The notes: a model not told the origin generated them from the letters alone. DNA of 64,000 bases from Fasciola hepatica (GCA_948099385.1 CANUEZ040000020.1:6294501-6358500), one strand, 5' to 3'; positions 23,644 through 34,189 are shown, numbered from the stretch's first letter. Made by a program: numbers and translations.

Positions 23644-25445
23644 TTCACGTAGTGTGACGGCTTGCGCGCCTCAGTTACCCAACGAGCTATACAGGTTGGC
23701 TTACCTCAAGCCGCAGATTCAATCATACCTGGAAGGTCTACGGGTGGAGGACTGACGAAGCAGTCTCCTGGTCCTCCAGGTTGGGGGTCAATTCAAGCTG
23801 AAAATTCAGTCGATAAACCCAGTGGAAGAATAATCGGTCCAAGCAGATGGGTTTCCATTGAGCCACCCGCTGCCTTGCGGACAGGTTCTTGTTAGAACCA
23901 AAGACTTTTGTTGAGAACCCTAATCGTTCTCCTGCTTTGCGGCTGGATAGCCTAGCAGTACCCGTCCAACATCTCTCATGAACTGCACGAATAGAAAGAA
24001 TTCCATACTGCATCGGTCGTCGTGCTGGATAATCAGGACCACGCAGCTCATTGCACCGAGCGGGGTGGGTAGTGGTAAGTGGGTTATTGCTCAGAGTTCC
24101 CTCTCTTCTATCCAACTTTTGTCTTCTGTCCCCGACCACCTCTCTTTGCCCCCTCTATCCACCCACAATGCTCCCACTGATAACACGCTCGATACTCGCA
24201 ACGGTTCATTGTCAAATAGTGTTGTGAATAATCCTCTATCTTGTAAATCACATTTTCTCAAGCCTCGTCAACCTTTAACGTGCGTGCTCTCATGCAGGCC
24301 GGTCAACAGGCGTGCTTAGCCCTCACAGTAGACTCTCTGGCGTTTGATGTCTGCTGCGTAAGTGAGACGCGCATCTGGGATTCGAGCAGTGTGATTCAAC
24401 CAACTGCACTTGGTATCTCATCGAGGTATTTCCTTCACACTTCCGGAGACGAAGTAGCTCCAGCTGTGGATCAACGTGGTGTAGGAATAGTCTTGGCTGA
24501 TATTGCCGAGGCTGCCATTTTAGACTGGATTCTGGTTAATAGTCGTTTATGTGCAGTTAGACTCCGGGGGTCAGTTGGAGTTCTAAAGGATAGCTGTGGT
24601 TGGTGCAGTTTGTTTGCCGTCTCGGCATTCGCCCCAACAGATTGCAGATCTGACAAGCGGATGGATCAGTTCTATGATGAACTCATCCCTCTCGTTCGCA
24701 AGAGTAGAGGCTGTGCCATTATAGTGCTAGCTGGTGATTTCAATGCACAAGTTGGCAAACTTCGTTCGTCAAAAGCTTGTTTAGGTGGGTATTGTGCCTC
24801 ACCCGCTGAGCGTAGAGATAACGAGGATGGGCTTCTTCAGTTTTGTGCAGACAATCGGTTATTCCTACCTAGTACGAATTTCCGACACAGCTCGCGTCGC
24901 ACGGCGACATCGCGCTTTAACTCTACGGGTACTCTAAATCAGATCGATCAGATCGCAGTAAGCTACCGGGCGCGAAGCTCTGTCCAGAACTGTAGATCCT
25001 ATTGGTCCACGTACGTAGAGTCGAGCCCATGCATTAGTTTTATAGAGATTATCGTTCCAGATCCATGGTCATCGACGCAAACCGCAAACCCCGTTAGCCG
25101 TACAGCATCTGTCTGACCCAGAAGTTCGCACCAGTTATGAAAATAAATCAGCACATGAGCTAGGATCTACGACGAATAGTAATGCAGATGAGAAATGGGC
25201 CCATATCAAACAGGTGATGCACGTGTCAGCATGTTTCGCCTGTGGTCCTAAATCCGATATCTAACAAAAACGCTAGATTTCTCAAGAATCGCTGAGTCTA
25301 ACAGGGCAAAATCGTCAGCTCTCGAACAGTAAGGAGATGAATAAGATACGAAGAAAGCTACAAAGGCAAGTTGTAAAAATCCTCAAGAAGAATCGCGAAA
25401 ATGGGTACGTCAAGGTAGCCGGAGAAACGGAAATAGCAGCTGCTT
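23644..25445 (+). mobile_element. LINE-B copy, + strand, lacking the whole RT half; right arm of an inverted repeat
   Basis: It reads as the reverse complement of 14300-12516 with near-perfect identity. Differences seen are a 16-base insertion near 23844 and single substitutions (for example near 25422). It carries the same 278-codon endonuclease ORF at 24280-25116, with the same SDH-to-SSP defect. At 25445 the LINE stops abruptly and Gypsy sequence begins. Loss of the 3' end is the reverse of normal LINE truncation, so this copy probably arose by DNA-level duplication. Confidence 0.82.
24280..25116 (+). pseudogene. LINE-B endonuclease ORF, second copy
   Basis: Identical in translation to 13681-12845, including the lost catalytic His region. 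It has the Glu (SETRIW) and Asp (GDFNAQ) motifs but is followed by no RT. Confidence 0.8.
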
Positions 25446-25617
25446 CGAGTAACAGTCAAAGACCGCCTTTTATTTAGCTAGACAACTCGAGCTTGCGCCC
25501 CCCACATCTTGTTCCGCCTCTACGATTATTCCGCCCGTTTCGTGTCATTCAGCTGATTCACACGATGAAGAAAACTCGGTATCGGCAGTTGGCAACTTCT
25601 CTTGTTATTTCTGCGGT

Positions 25618-25941
25618 ATGAGTCGAGACCCCAGAACTAACTGCCTTGCTACGGAAGTTTTGTGCAAAGGTTGCGGAAAAAAGGGACATTTACAACGAGT
25701 TTGTCGAGGTTCCCACGTCAGGAAACCTACACCCTTCCCCAGACACGTCACATCGTCCGTGGACTCCATCATTTCTTCCGTCACTGTCACAGCGGCTCCC
25801 CACTGCCTCTCGCGCGCAATCGTTCTTATCACTGTCAACGGAATCACACTGCACGCACTTATTGACACAGGGAGTTTGGACAGTTACATCTCCAAGTGTG
25901 TAGGTGATAAGCATGACTGGCATGTCGTTGTCACACACTAG
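25618..25941 (+). pseudogene. Gypsy gag zinc knuckle and aspartic protease remnant
   Basis: Two Cys-rich knuckles (the first Cys just upstream, the second CKGCGKKGHLQRVC) lead into VTVNGITLHALIDTGSLDSY, an aspartic protease with the DTG triad. The frame then breaks near 25940. Confidence 0.72.
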
Positions 25942-26218
25942 CCTACAGAGTTTCACTCGGGGACATTTATTTGCATCTATCCTATTGAGACATTTCTTAC
26001 AAACGTACCAAACTTTCTGTCTTGTCTAATTTATGCACAGGTGTTTTACTTGAACATGACTTTCTCAGATCACATGAAAGCGTTGTAATTCCATTTTCTG
26101 GTACCAAACCATCTTTTTCTCTCTGCAGTCTACTGGCGGCCAAAATCAAGCCACAATCACTTTTCGAGCACCTATCTTTGGTTGTAGACCAATCGCTACT
26201 AAGTGACGACGACATTCC

Positions 26219-26947
26219 TTGCAAGATTTCATGTTTATCAAGTCTCAAATCGAAATATTACTATCCTCCGGCATTACTGAGCCGTCGAAGTCCCCCTGGA
26301 GAGCACAAGTTCTCATCGTTAAGAATGAACGTCACAACAGGAGACCGGTAATTGATCATAGCCAAACGATAAATCACTTCACACATTCAGATGCTTATCC
26401 GCCTCCATGTATAGATGAGTTAATCGAAACAATTTCGCGATATGAATTTTACAGCACACTTGACTTGAAGAGCGCATACCATCAAATATCGATCAAAGAC
26501 AGTGAAAAGCGTTACACCGCATTCGTAGCATGCGGCAAATTGTACCAGTTTTGTTGTATCCCGTTCGGCGTGACAAACGGAGTGGCGTTTTCAACGTGCA
26601 ACTGATGGTATCATAACCAAAGAATGATTGAATGGAACGTTCGCCTACGTAGACAACCTATCTGCGGAACCTCAACTGAGGAGTACGATCAAAATCTGCA
26701 AGAGTTTCTTAAAGTTGCTAAGAAATACGGTATTATATTCAATGAGCCAAAAAGCATTATTCGTTCGCGGCAACTCAGTCTTCTCGGGTTTGAAGTATGG
26801 AAGAATGTTATTAGACCAGACCCAGAGCGATTTAAGCCACTGAGAGAACTACCTCCGACACACACTTCTCGGATAAAACCAGCCTACTTGTACGATACCG
26901 GACCTTCTCTTGACCGAGTTACGTGCTGGCATCGTTTAAAAACCTGA
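26219..26947 (+). pseudogene. Gypsy reverse transcriptase remnant
   Basis: 26219-26605 shows SGITEPSKSPWRAQVLIV, RPVIDHSQTINHFT, YSTLDLKSAYHQI (first catalytic Asp) and FGVTNG. After a frameshift at about 26605, FAYVDNLS at about 26640 stands where YVDD is expected, so the second catalytic Asp is lost. Connection sequence follows to 26947. Confidence 0.75.
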
Positions 26948-26959
26948 AACTCGAATTAG

Positions 26960-27886
26960 AAAACGCCGCCTCGGTCACTGTCGAACCTGGAACCAGTTTG
27001 GTGGTAGAACCGGATGCCTCAGACACCACCATCGCGGCCTCCTTAAACCAGAACGGCAGACCAGTGGCATTTTTCTCCAGGACATTGTCCCCGACGGAAA
27101 GGCATCATTCTTCGGTCGAAAACAAAGCACACCATTTTCAAAGACTTCAAGAAGTCAAAACATTTGCTAATTGGAACACACTTTAAATTAGTGACTGATT
27201 AGAGATCAGTATCATTCATTTTTGACCAAACACCTAGAAGTAATATAAAAAACGAAAAGATTCAACGTTGGCGAATTGAACTATCCGACTTCCTCTATGA
27301 CATTGTGTATCGTCCTGGACGCGAAAACTGTGTCGCTGACACTTTGTCACATGGCATCTTTGGATCCGTCTCCCGTCCCGATCTAAAAAAGCTTCATGAA
27401 TCCCTGTGCCATCCCGGTATAACCAGAATGCTACACTTTGTCAAGAGTCGTAACCTACCATTCTCGACAAGAGAAGTAAAATCGATCACCTCCCAGTGTT
27501 CTATATGCTCTGAAATTAAAGCGCGTTTTTACCGCCCTTCGCACACCCCTTTGATAAAAGCCGCGCAGCTATTTGAACGTGTAAGTATGGACTTTAAAGG
27601 ACTTCTTCCGTCTAACTCTAGAAACAAATTTCTGCTCACAATTATCGATAAGTTTTCCCGTTTTCCATTCGCTTACGCCTGTGCGGATACATCTACTATT
27701 ATTATAATCAAGTGTCTAATTAATCTTTTTTCTATCTTTGGTATGCCCTCTTACGCACATTCTGGCCGTGGTTCGTCGTTTATGTTAAAACATTTTCTCC
27801 ACAGCAAAGGCACCGTCACTTGTCGCACCACGCCTTATAACCCCCAATGCAACGGACAAGTCGAATGCTTGGACGGTACCATTTGA
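26960..27886 (+). pseudogene. Gypsy RNase H and integrase remnant
   Basis: RNase H remnant at 26923-27186 (VVEPDASDTTIAASL, RPVAFFSRTL). After a break, 27305-27886 has the His-Cys zinc region (LCHPGI to CSICSEIKA) and the core domain: MDFKG keeps the first Asp. The second Asp block reads HSGRGSSF instead of HSDRGSSF. The Glu lies in NGQVECLDG. An early stop follows at 27884. Confidence 0.72.
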
Positions 27887-28015
27887 AAGGTTGTTACCTT
27901 AGCTCTGCGATCTCGAGACCTAGCGATCCATCAGTGGGAAGTTGTTCTTCGTGACGCTCTTCATTCACTTCGCTCCCTACTCTGCACGAATACGAACTTT
28001 AGTCTTCATGAGAGG

Positions 28016-28408
28016 ATGTTTCACCATAACCGAAAAGCCACAGCCGGCACATCAATGTCCAGTTGGTTGGTGGATTCAGATAGGGTACTTATTCGTAAAA
28101 ACGCTCGATCGTCCAAATTTGATCCACTAGCTCAAGAAGCTGAACCACTAGAATGCAATCCTAACTACACCCCTATCCGCTTTACGGACGGCCGAGAAGA
28201 TACCGTGTCACTCAGAAATCTTGCACCAGCTGCTGAACGATCTACCGAAGATTCAAGCCAGGACAAAGAAAATGAGATCCTATTTAGTCCCGCTAACGAA
28301 CTTCCCGCCTCTACATCAGAGCCAGATCCGGGCCTTAATACGCATGTGACCTGCAGGGACGAGGACACCACTCAACAATCCTCAGTGGAGGAAACGTATA
28401 GAGTCTAA
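28016..28408 (+). pseudogene. Gypsy integrase C-terminal tail
   Basis: DSDRVLIRKNAR is typical of the GPY/chromodomain-like C-terminal region, followed by an acidic Ser/Thr/Glu-rich tail ending EETYRV. It is separated from the core by a frame change. Confidence 0.5.
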
Positions 28409-28429
28409 CAAAGAAACCACCCATATTAT

Positions 28430-28960
28430 TTGGGAAACAGCATGATCCATACACTACAATGCCACGTCACATATACACGCAACCAATCATTCCCCGAGTC
28501 CGCGCAAGTGTTAACGTCTAGATATCTGAACGACGGAACGCACTCGATCAGTCGATCATTGATGGATGGCTGTTGAGCTGATGACCCTGGGCCTAGTTGG
28601 ATACCGGGATGGTCAGCCAATGCTTGTCTCACTGTCTAATCGACCGCGTAGTCGAACTGCGCCGGTGAAAAAGGGAAGCCCTGTCGGACGCCAGTGGTGA
28701 GTGCGGACTCGAAGCCTTGTGAGTTTATCGGTCATCCCGTCGGACTACAAATCGCCCAGAAACAAATCCCGTTAACGGCTGATTCTCCTACGACCCACAC
28801 ACTGATTTGTCCCCTTTCTTTGGGATGGGCAGCAGAACAGACATGCCCCAATCAGTCGGAAAGACTTTTTCCCGCCATATGGAGCCGAATACGGTGTATA
28901 ATCTGTCGGTCACTGACGACAGGCAGCACTTGTAGACATTTACTGGAATGCCGTCTTCCC
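28430..28960 (-). mobile_element. RTE-like LINE A, 3' piece, with two internal deletions
   Basis: It continues the LINE broken at 31616. REDGIPVNVYK, WGMSVLLPIPKKGDK, a jump to TTGVRQG, then MRQALADHPGIQL joined directly to QQPSINDRL. Against the copy at 29038-31514, the two jumps remove the block after KGDKS and the catalytic FADD block. Confidence 0.65.
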
Positions 28961-29037
28961 TATCATAATCATCATCATAATCATCGTACAGCGTTAAACA
29001 GTAGAGCAAGCCCCACTGACCACTGCCTTTCTCGTCC
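28961..29037 (-). repeat. LINE-B-type 3' tail, left part
   Basis: From the - strand: aaaggcagtggtcagtgggg, ctgtttaacgctgtacg, then GAT/GATTAT repeats at 28980-28961. Same tail as at 10522 and 34728. Its other half is 31515-31611. Confidence 0.65.
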
Positions 29038-31514
29038 TGTGAGAACGGTGGCCGACTGATTGGTTTAGCCGACATCAACAGAATGGTTATCTGCAGCACT
29101 CGATTTCAACACCCCAAGAAGAATCTACTCACATGGTACTCCAATGATGGTCGCACTGCACACCAACTCGACCACATCCTGGTGAGAGCCCGTTGGGCCT
29201 CGTCTGTGGAGGATTGCCGAGCGTACCGAGGTGCAAAAACGGGCAACACAAACGGCACCGACCATGTCCTTCTACGCGCATGCTTCAAAGTTCATCTGTC
29301 TACACGTGCTAAAGTGTCTGCACCCTCTCGGATAAACGTTGCTGCCCTAGGAAATCCAGAGAAGCGAGAAGCGTTGTCACGAGCAATCACAACCCGACTA
29401 ACCAACGCAACCAATGCACAGGCAGATGAAGTTTCTGTGGGAGGGCAGTGGACTCGAATGATGACGACAATCAAGGAAGCTTCTTGGACAGTACTCGGGA
29501 GAACGAAAAGGCGGACAAAGGATTGGATCTCGGAGAGCACGCTCCAGCTGTCAACCAGAGCACACGAAGCGCGACTGGCAGGTAGTAACGAACGCCGCAG
29601 ACTGCAACGAGAGGCCACACGCTCCGCTAAGGCTGATCGCATAAGATACTGGATAGAAATATCCGAAAAAATGGAGACCGCGTCCGGAATTGGTGACTTC
29701 GGTAAACTGTTTCGCCTTATTCGCAGCGCCTCTAATAGGTTTTGTAAGCAAGATTCCCTTCTTCGTGACACGGCAGGAAACTTAATACCTGAACAGAGCA
29801 AGAAAATGGACCGATGGGTGGAATACTTTAGTCAGCTGCTCAACCGGCCTACGGACCACCGGACGGACCAACCAATATCAACCCCTCCAGCCCAGTACGA
29901 AAGCAACTGTGACCCGCCAAACACCGCGGAAATCACGGAGATGATAAACAAACTGAAAGACAGAAAGGCTGCTGGGGAAGATGGCATCCCTCCAGAAGTG
30001 TATAAAGCATGTTCATCGTCATTGATTGACAGGTTGTGTACACTTTTTGGTTCCATTTGGAGAGCGGAAGCATTTCCACCGGACTGGGGAATGTCCATAC
30101 TGCTGCCCATTCCGAAGAAAGGTGATAAATCGGCATGCGAGAACTACCGAGGGATCAGCCTGATCGATGTGGCCGCAAAGATCTTTGGTTCGTTGTTACT
30201 AACCCGTTTTTCCGAGGCAAGAGACCAGCGCACTCGCCCGAACCAAGGGGGTTTCCGCCGTGGCAGAGGCTGTGTGGATCAAATCTTCACACTGCGCCAA
30301 ATACTGGAGCACCGCTATAAGTTCCAGCAGCCGACGGTAGCTTGTTTCATCGACTTCCGGGCAGCTTTCGATTCGGTGAACCGCGAGTCTCTTTGGACCA
30401 TAATCCAATCCGATGGAATGCCCGATAAACTTTTAAGGCTGTTAAGGGGATACTACTCGACAACCGGTGCTAGGGTTCGTATGTACGGTGAAGAGTCCCG
30501 CGAGTTCACACTCACTACCGGAGTTAGGCAGGGCTGTCTCCTCTCACCGGTGCTGTTCAACTACGCCATCGATTGGACAATGCGACAGGCATTACACAAC
30601 TACCCTGGCGTTCAGCTTAGCCAGGAAATATACATCTCGGACCTGGAGTTCGCGGATGATATTGTCGTGCTTGGAGACTCCCCCGTTACGCTACAACCAA
30701 TCCTCGACCGAATCAATTCCTTCGCGAGGTCCATCGGACTTGAATTAAACTCGACAAAAACAAAGGCTTTCACAACCCATCTGGGCCCGACAATTCAACA
30801 ACTGTCGATGAATGACCAACCAGTCGAATACGTCCCTTCATTCATTCAAATACCTAGGCTCAACTCTGCTTCCGAACGGCCAGGCAAAAGATGAAGTGGT
30901 ATTACGGATCGACAGCGCCAGGAGAGCCTTTCTTCAGCTAAGACGAACGCTGTGGACTCGCAGTGAAATCAGCTTAAGAACCAAAGCTCGTGTTTACCGT
31001 GCTGCCATCCGGCCCGTACTCATCTATGGCTGCGAAACCTGGCCACTACGAGCTGAGGATACCAGAAGGCTGGAGGTTTTCGACCACTGGTGCCTGCGGC
31101 AAATCCTCAAAGTCAAGTGGCGCGACAGGGTGTCCAACGACGAGGTAAGGAGACGATGCTATGATATCGATGCTCTCCCAGTCCTCCTCCAACGTCGACG
31201 ACTTCAGTGGTTCGGCCATACGCTTCGGCGACCCGAGTCGGAGCTAACCAAGCAAACACTCTGCCCCACTCCCTGCCCTGGTTGGCGTTGTCGCCTTGGT
31301 GGGCAGCTCAAAACGTGGACCAGTACAATCGAGAAAGACGTAGAGCTTCTAGGCCTTCGGTCAGTCTATGGAGCCCGGCGATGGAAAAAGGACTGGATCA
31401 AGATCTGTACGGAGCTCGCCTCCGACCGCCGCCCGTGGTCAGCAATGGTTCATGATATCCATGGAGCCGACTTATCCTCTCGCAGAAGACAGTCGCGTAA
31501 AAGTAAAAAAGTAA
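29038..31514 (+). mobile_element. RTE-like LINE C, 5'-truncated, inserted in the LINE tail, TSD GTCC
   Basis: It starts inside the endonuclease (CENGGRLIGLADINRM) and runs through RT and the C-terminal region to a tail of aaagtaaaaaagtaa. GTCC at 29034-29037 and again at 31515-31518 flanks it. Deleting 29038-31514 plus one GTCC rejoins the two halves of a tail that aligns with the intact tail at 10560-10620. It is the youngest layer of this nest. Confidence 0.78.
29041..30894 (+). pseudogene. LINE C ORF2: endonuclease end, linker and reverse transcriptase
   Basis: One frame of about 615 codons. RTAHQLDHILVRARW and TDHVLL close the endonuclease (His retained). A basic linker follows, then RT blocks KAAGEDGIPPEVYK, SILLPIPKKGDK, NYRGISLIDVAAK, NQGGFRRGRG, CFIDFRAAFDSV (first Asp), TTGVRQGCLLSPVLFNYAID and LEFADDIVVLG (catalytic Asp pair at about 30655-30660). 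A one-base shift near 30848 moves the frame to the next ORF. It copies LINE RNA at nicked target DNA when intact; here it is truncated and frameshifted. Confidence 0.82.
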
Positions 31515-31612
31515 GTCCCGTTGCACGTGGAAATAGAAAGAATGAACACAAGATGGACAGGGTGGGAAAAGGAAAGACCGCCCTAGTGGCCAACACAGCA
31601 TATACAGTGTAG
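30812..31612 (+). pseudogene. LINE C ORF2 C-terminal part after the frameshift
   Basis: It overlaps the preceding frame and continues it: HSFKYLGSTLLPNGQAKDEV, RVYRAAIRPVLIYGCETWPL, RRLEVFDHWCLRQIL. Real LINE coding ends near 31490 (RRRQSRKSKK); the last 30 or so residues are read-through into the host LINE tail. The CETW-FDH block is the conserved C-terminal region of this lineage. Confidence 0.75.
31515..31611 (-). repeat. LINE-B-type 3' tail, right part
   Basis: On the - strand tgtgttggccactagggcgg and ctttccttttcccaccc match the tails at 10665-10720 and 34850-34905. The downstream half is at 29037-28961. Confidence 0.6.
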
Positions 31613-31616
31613 CTTT

Positions 31617-32955
31617 TCTTCAGCCGATTGATGACTGTGGCGATTTCCGCTGTGCTCGGCGGATCGTGACTGACATCGTATGGCTATGGTGGAACTGATG
31701 ATTGTAGGGTCGTTGTGTGGTCTGATGGTCGGAGGAGCAACCGATCGAAAGGCCCTGTCCTCTATTTCTCTTTCCTGCTTGATATGAGCTGAGCGGGATA
31801 GCTTGCCGAAGTCACGATTCCTGCTGCAATCTCCATTTTTTCAGCTACTTCCTTCCAGTGCCGCTTATGATCAGCCCTAGCGGAGCGCGAGGTCTTGCGC
31901 TGCAATCTGCGGTGTTCGCCACTTCGCAATATCCAGACTTCGTGTGCTTTTGTTGAAGTGTGTCCTCAGGGACTCAGTCTTCTACACACCTTTCCGTTTT
32001 CCCCGGTTTTTTTAAGGCAGCTTCCGTAACCGTCGATTTCATTATCGCCCAATATTTTTCTGCTGGGGTTGAGTCCGGTGATACGTTGGTTACTGTGGGT
32101 AATCGGGTGGCGATTGCGCTTAACGGCGCTTGGCACTCCCCTGGCATTTCTAGGACTGCGACCTGTATTCTGCTCGGTGGAGGTCTTACGGCGAGTGGAC
32201 AGATGGATCCTGAAGCGTTCATCCGTAACGTTTACGTTCCCCATGGCTGCGCCGCTGTACGCTCGACAGCCTTCTACAGACGAAGCCCAACGGGACCTCG
32301 CTGGGATGTGGTCGATTTGATGCAAAGTGCGACCGTTGCTGGAGTATACCGTCAGTAAGTACTTCTTACGGTGCTCCAGACGTGTGCTACAAACGACCAT
32401 TCTGTTAGAGTTGTCCAAAATGACCAGGCGGTCACTATTCTCACAGCGTTGACCAGCATCAAGTTCCCTCAGGACGCGCCGTGTTCACAAATCCGACGGA
32501 TCCGTGCGAGCGTTCCGGTCTCCAGCGATGAACGGAATGTCACTTCTCTGGACCCGACTGATTACCTCTTGAAAACTGCCGTAGAATTCATCTTTTGTCT
32601 CGCTATCCTCCGCGTTAATCGGAGCATAGACCGCAATACCGTGTAGTTCTGCGGGGAGCCTTTGAATGGTGCCAAAGCAAGTGTTGCCGAAATCGGCTCC
32701 CATTGCGCTCTTGGCTTGATTGTCAACGGCGAATGCGACGCCGCGGAGCCCGAACTTGTTTTTCGGGCCGCTAGATAAACCCAGTGATTTGCCTCTCCTC
32801 CTGGAACTTTTATGCACCGAGTGCCAAAGTGAAGTATGCGGGCCTCCGAGAGACAACCCATGTCGATGCTGTAGTTGTGCAGTGTCCTCATCGTGGGGCT
32901 TTGGCTCCTCGTGTCTAACAGTGTCTGTAAATCCCAACACGGTATATAAGCCTGT
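31617..32955 (-). mobile_element. RTE-like LINE A, 5' piece: endonuclease and linker
   Basis: Frames alternate. 32891-32562 gives HNYSIDMGCLSEARI (catalytic Glu). 32940-32485 gives GIAVYAPINAEDSETKDEFY and FIAGDRNART (GDFN altered to GDRN). 32418-31966 gives NGRTLHQIDHIPARSRW. 31850-31617 gives HWKEVAEKMEIA and TAEIATVINRLKK, then the break. It resumes at 28960. Confidence 0.7.
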
Positions 32956-33059
32956 TTCCTACATTGAGTATTCTAGCTTGTTGTCTTGACACCGACCGCT
33001 GGAGCCCGAAGCGTGTCAATTACCGGAGACGCCGTAGCACGATCACAATGCATGTTTCA

Positions 33060-33170
33060 AAATGAGGGATAACCGGCAACCAGTCCCTGAGGCTTGCAGT
33101 GAGAAGTCACACATGGTTCCAACAGGTTAGGTGTGGTAAAAAACTGGCTTACTTCCTACCACGAAACAGT
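33060..33170 (-). repeat. degraded SINE-like fragment
   Basis: Reads ggataaccggcaaccagtcc and ccaacaggttaggtgtggt, the same body as the neighbouring copy but in reverse orientation. Confidence 0.5.
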
Positions 33171-33172
33171 CG

Positions 33173-33440
33173 GTGGTGGTCGAGTGGGTTAGAGCGTTTG
33201 ATTACCACCTCGGAGGTCCGAGGTTCGAATCCCCGCCACCACTGGTTACTTTGGTGGTAGATAGCATTTCGCTGTCGTTCGGATCGTCACCACACCTGAC
33301 CTATTGGGGCCTTGTGCGGTTCTTCGCCACTCCAAGTCTCAGGGTCTGGTTGCCGATTATGAGTGAAAGTGCAGTGGGCCTTCGTGGCTATGGGTTATAT
33401 ACCCCTTCCACTGCACTCATGCACAAGCATGTTATAAAAA
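33173..33440 (+). repeat. SINE with tRNA-like head
   Basis: 33173-33242 resembles a tRNA: a 7-base acceptor stem GTGGTGG/CCACCAC, an A-box-like tggtcgagtggg and a B-box ggttcgaatcc. The body cctgacctattggggccttg to ttccactgcactcatgca is shared with four other fragments, and an A-rich end follows at about 33435. No sound anticodon arm is visible, so it is not a tRNA gene. Confidence 0.7.
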
Positions 33441-33442
33441 AC

Positions 33443-33518
33443 CGGAGACGGCGAGGATTCGAACTCCTAGCCTCCGAGGTGGTGAGCTAACGCTCTAAAC
33501 CACTAGATTACCACCGGA
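33443..33518 (-). repeat. second tRNA-like module, opposite orientation
   Basis: On the - strand gtggtaatctagtggtttag (A-box region) and ggagttcgaatcc (B-box) form another tRNA-like head directly behind the SINE, so two pol III-type promoters converge. Confidence 0.5.
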
Positions 33519-34189
33519 AAAATAAAATCCGACCCGAGGGTCTACGCAACCCTGTTAGTTTGACAGATTTTCTCTACAGCCGTTGGACTATACAGTGAAC
33601 CTCACCCATCCTTTCCGGGGTAAGCGTCTTCACATGCTGATCATCGTCCCGCCGAGGTTGTTGGGCCTCGGTTACCCTCATCCTGGTTTAGCCCGCCTGT
33701 CAAGCGAATTGCCGCGGAGTGGCCGCAGATGGATGCTTCAGCTTCGTGGAGTCCTAGGTGAGAGCTGCGTACCCGATGGAGACCAGATATGGGAGATACT
33801 CCAAGTGCAAGGCAGTCTGCCAACTCAGAGGTGCGACTCCTACAAGATACACCAGCCCTGGACGCAAAACTCTAGATGGTGTCTAACAAAGGGGGGATTT
33901 TTGGTTTTGTTGAGTTGGTGTAGGTTGTGCGTAGTCCTTTACGACGCTGGCGACAATGGTGACGAGACCTGAGGTCCGCCCTTATTAACACCCCAAAGTC
34001 CCCGCCTAAATCTTTTTCCAGCCGTTTGTTCCCTAGGTGGGCTCATAAAACGATTGAGCAGTGATCCTCCCTCGTGAATGAGTCGCTGGCTCTTTGCCAC
34101 ATTAGGAGTGAGGTTCAATATCACTGGTCAATGGAATACTTTGGCCAGGTCCTATTGTACGGTGTCCTACTCCGCATACCCAAATAGCT
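33519..34189. other. unassigned sequence with a 129-codon + frame
   Basis: 33583-33972 is open on the + strand but has no recognisable motif. The surrounding GC-rich DNA resembles repeat leader sequence. Confidence 0.25.

Larger units (their letters stand above)
25446..28410 (+). mobile_element. decayed Gypsy (Metaviridae-type) LTR retrotransposon, no LTRs seen
   Basis: In order: gag zinc knuckles (CYFCG...C and CKGCGKKGH), protease HALIDTGS, RT, RNase H, integrase, C-terminal tail. At least six frame changes interrupt it. The gag N-terminus and both LTRs are missing; the left edge abuts the truncated LINE B at 25445. The domain order PR-RT-RH-IN is that of Gypsy. Confidence 0.8.

Noticed and set aside
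28961..31616. Single LINE insertion with a twin-priming 5' inversion
   Set aside because: The tail sequence lies on both sides of the + LINE and GTCC duplicates flank that LINE, which fits insertion of one element into another better.
33173..33242. Functional tRNA gene
   Set aside because: The acceptor stem and B-box are good, but no sound anticodon arm exists and the sequence heads a repeated SINE body.
33583..33972. Host gene of 129 codons
   Set aside because: No motif, no splice signals in phase, and repeat-like surroundings.
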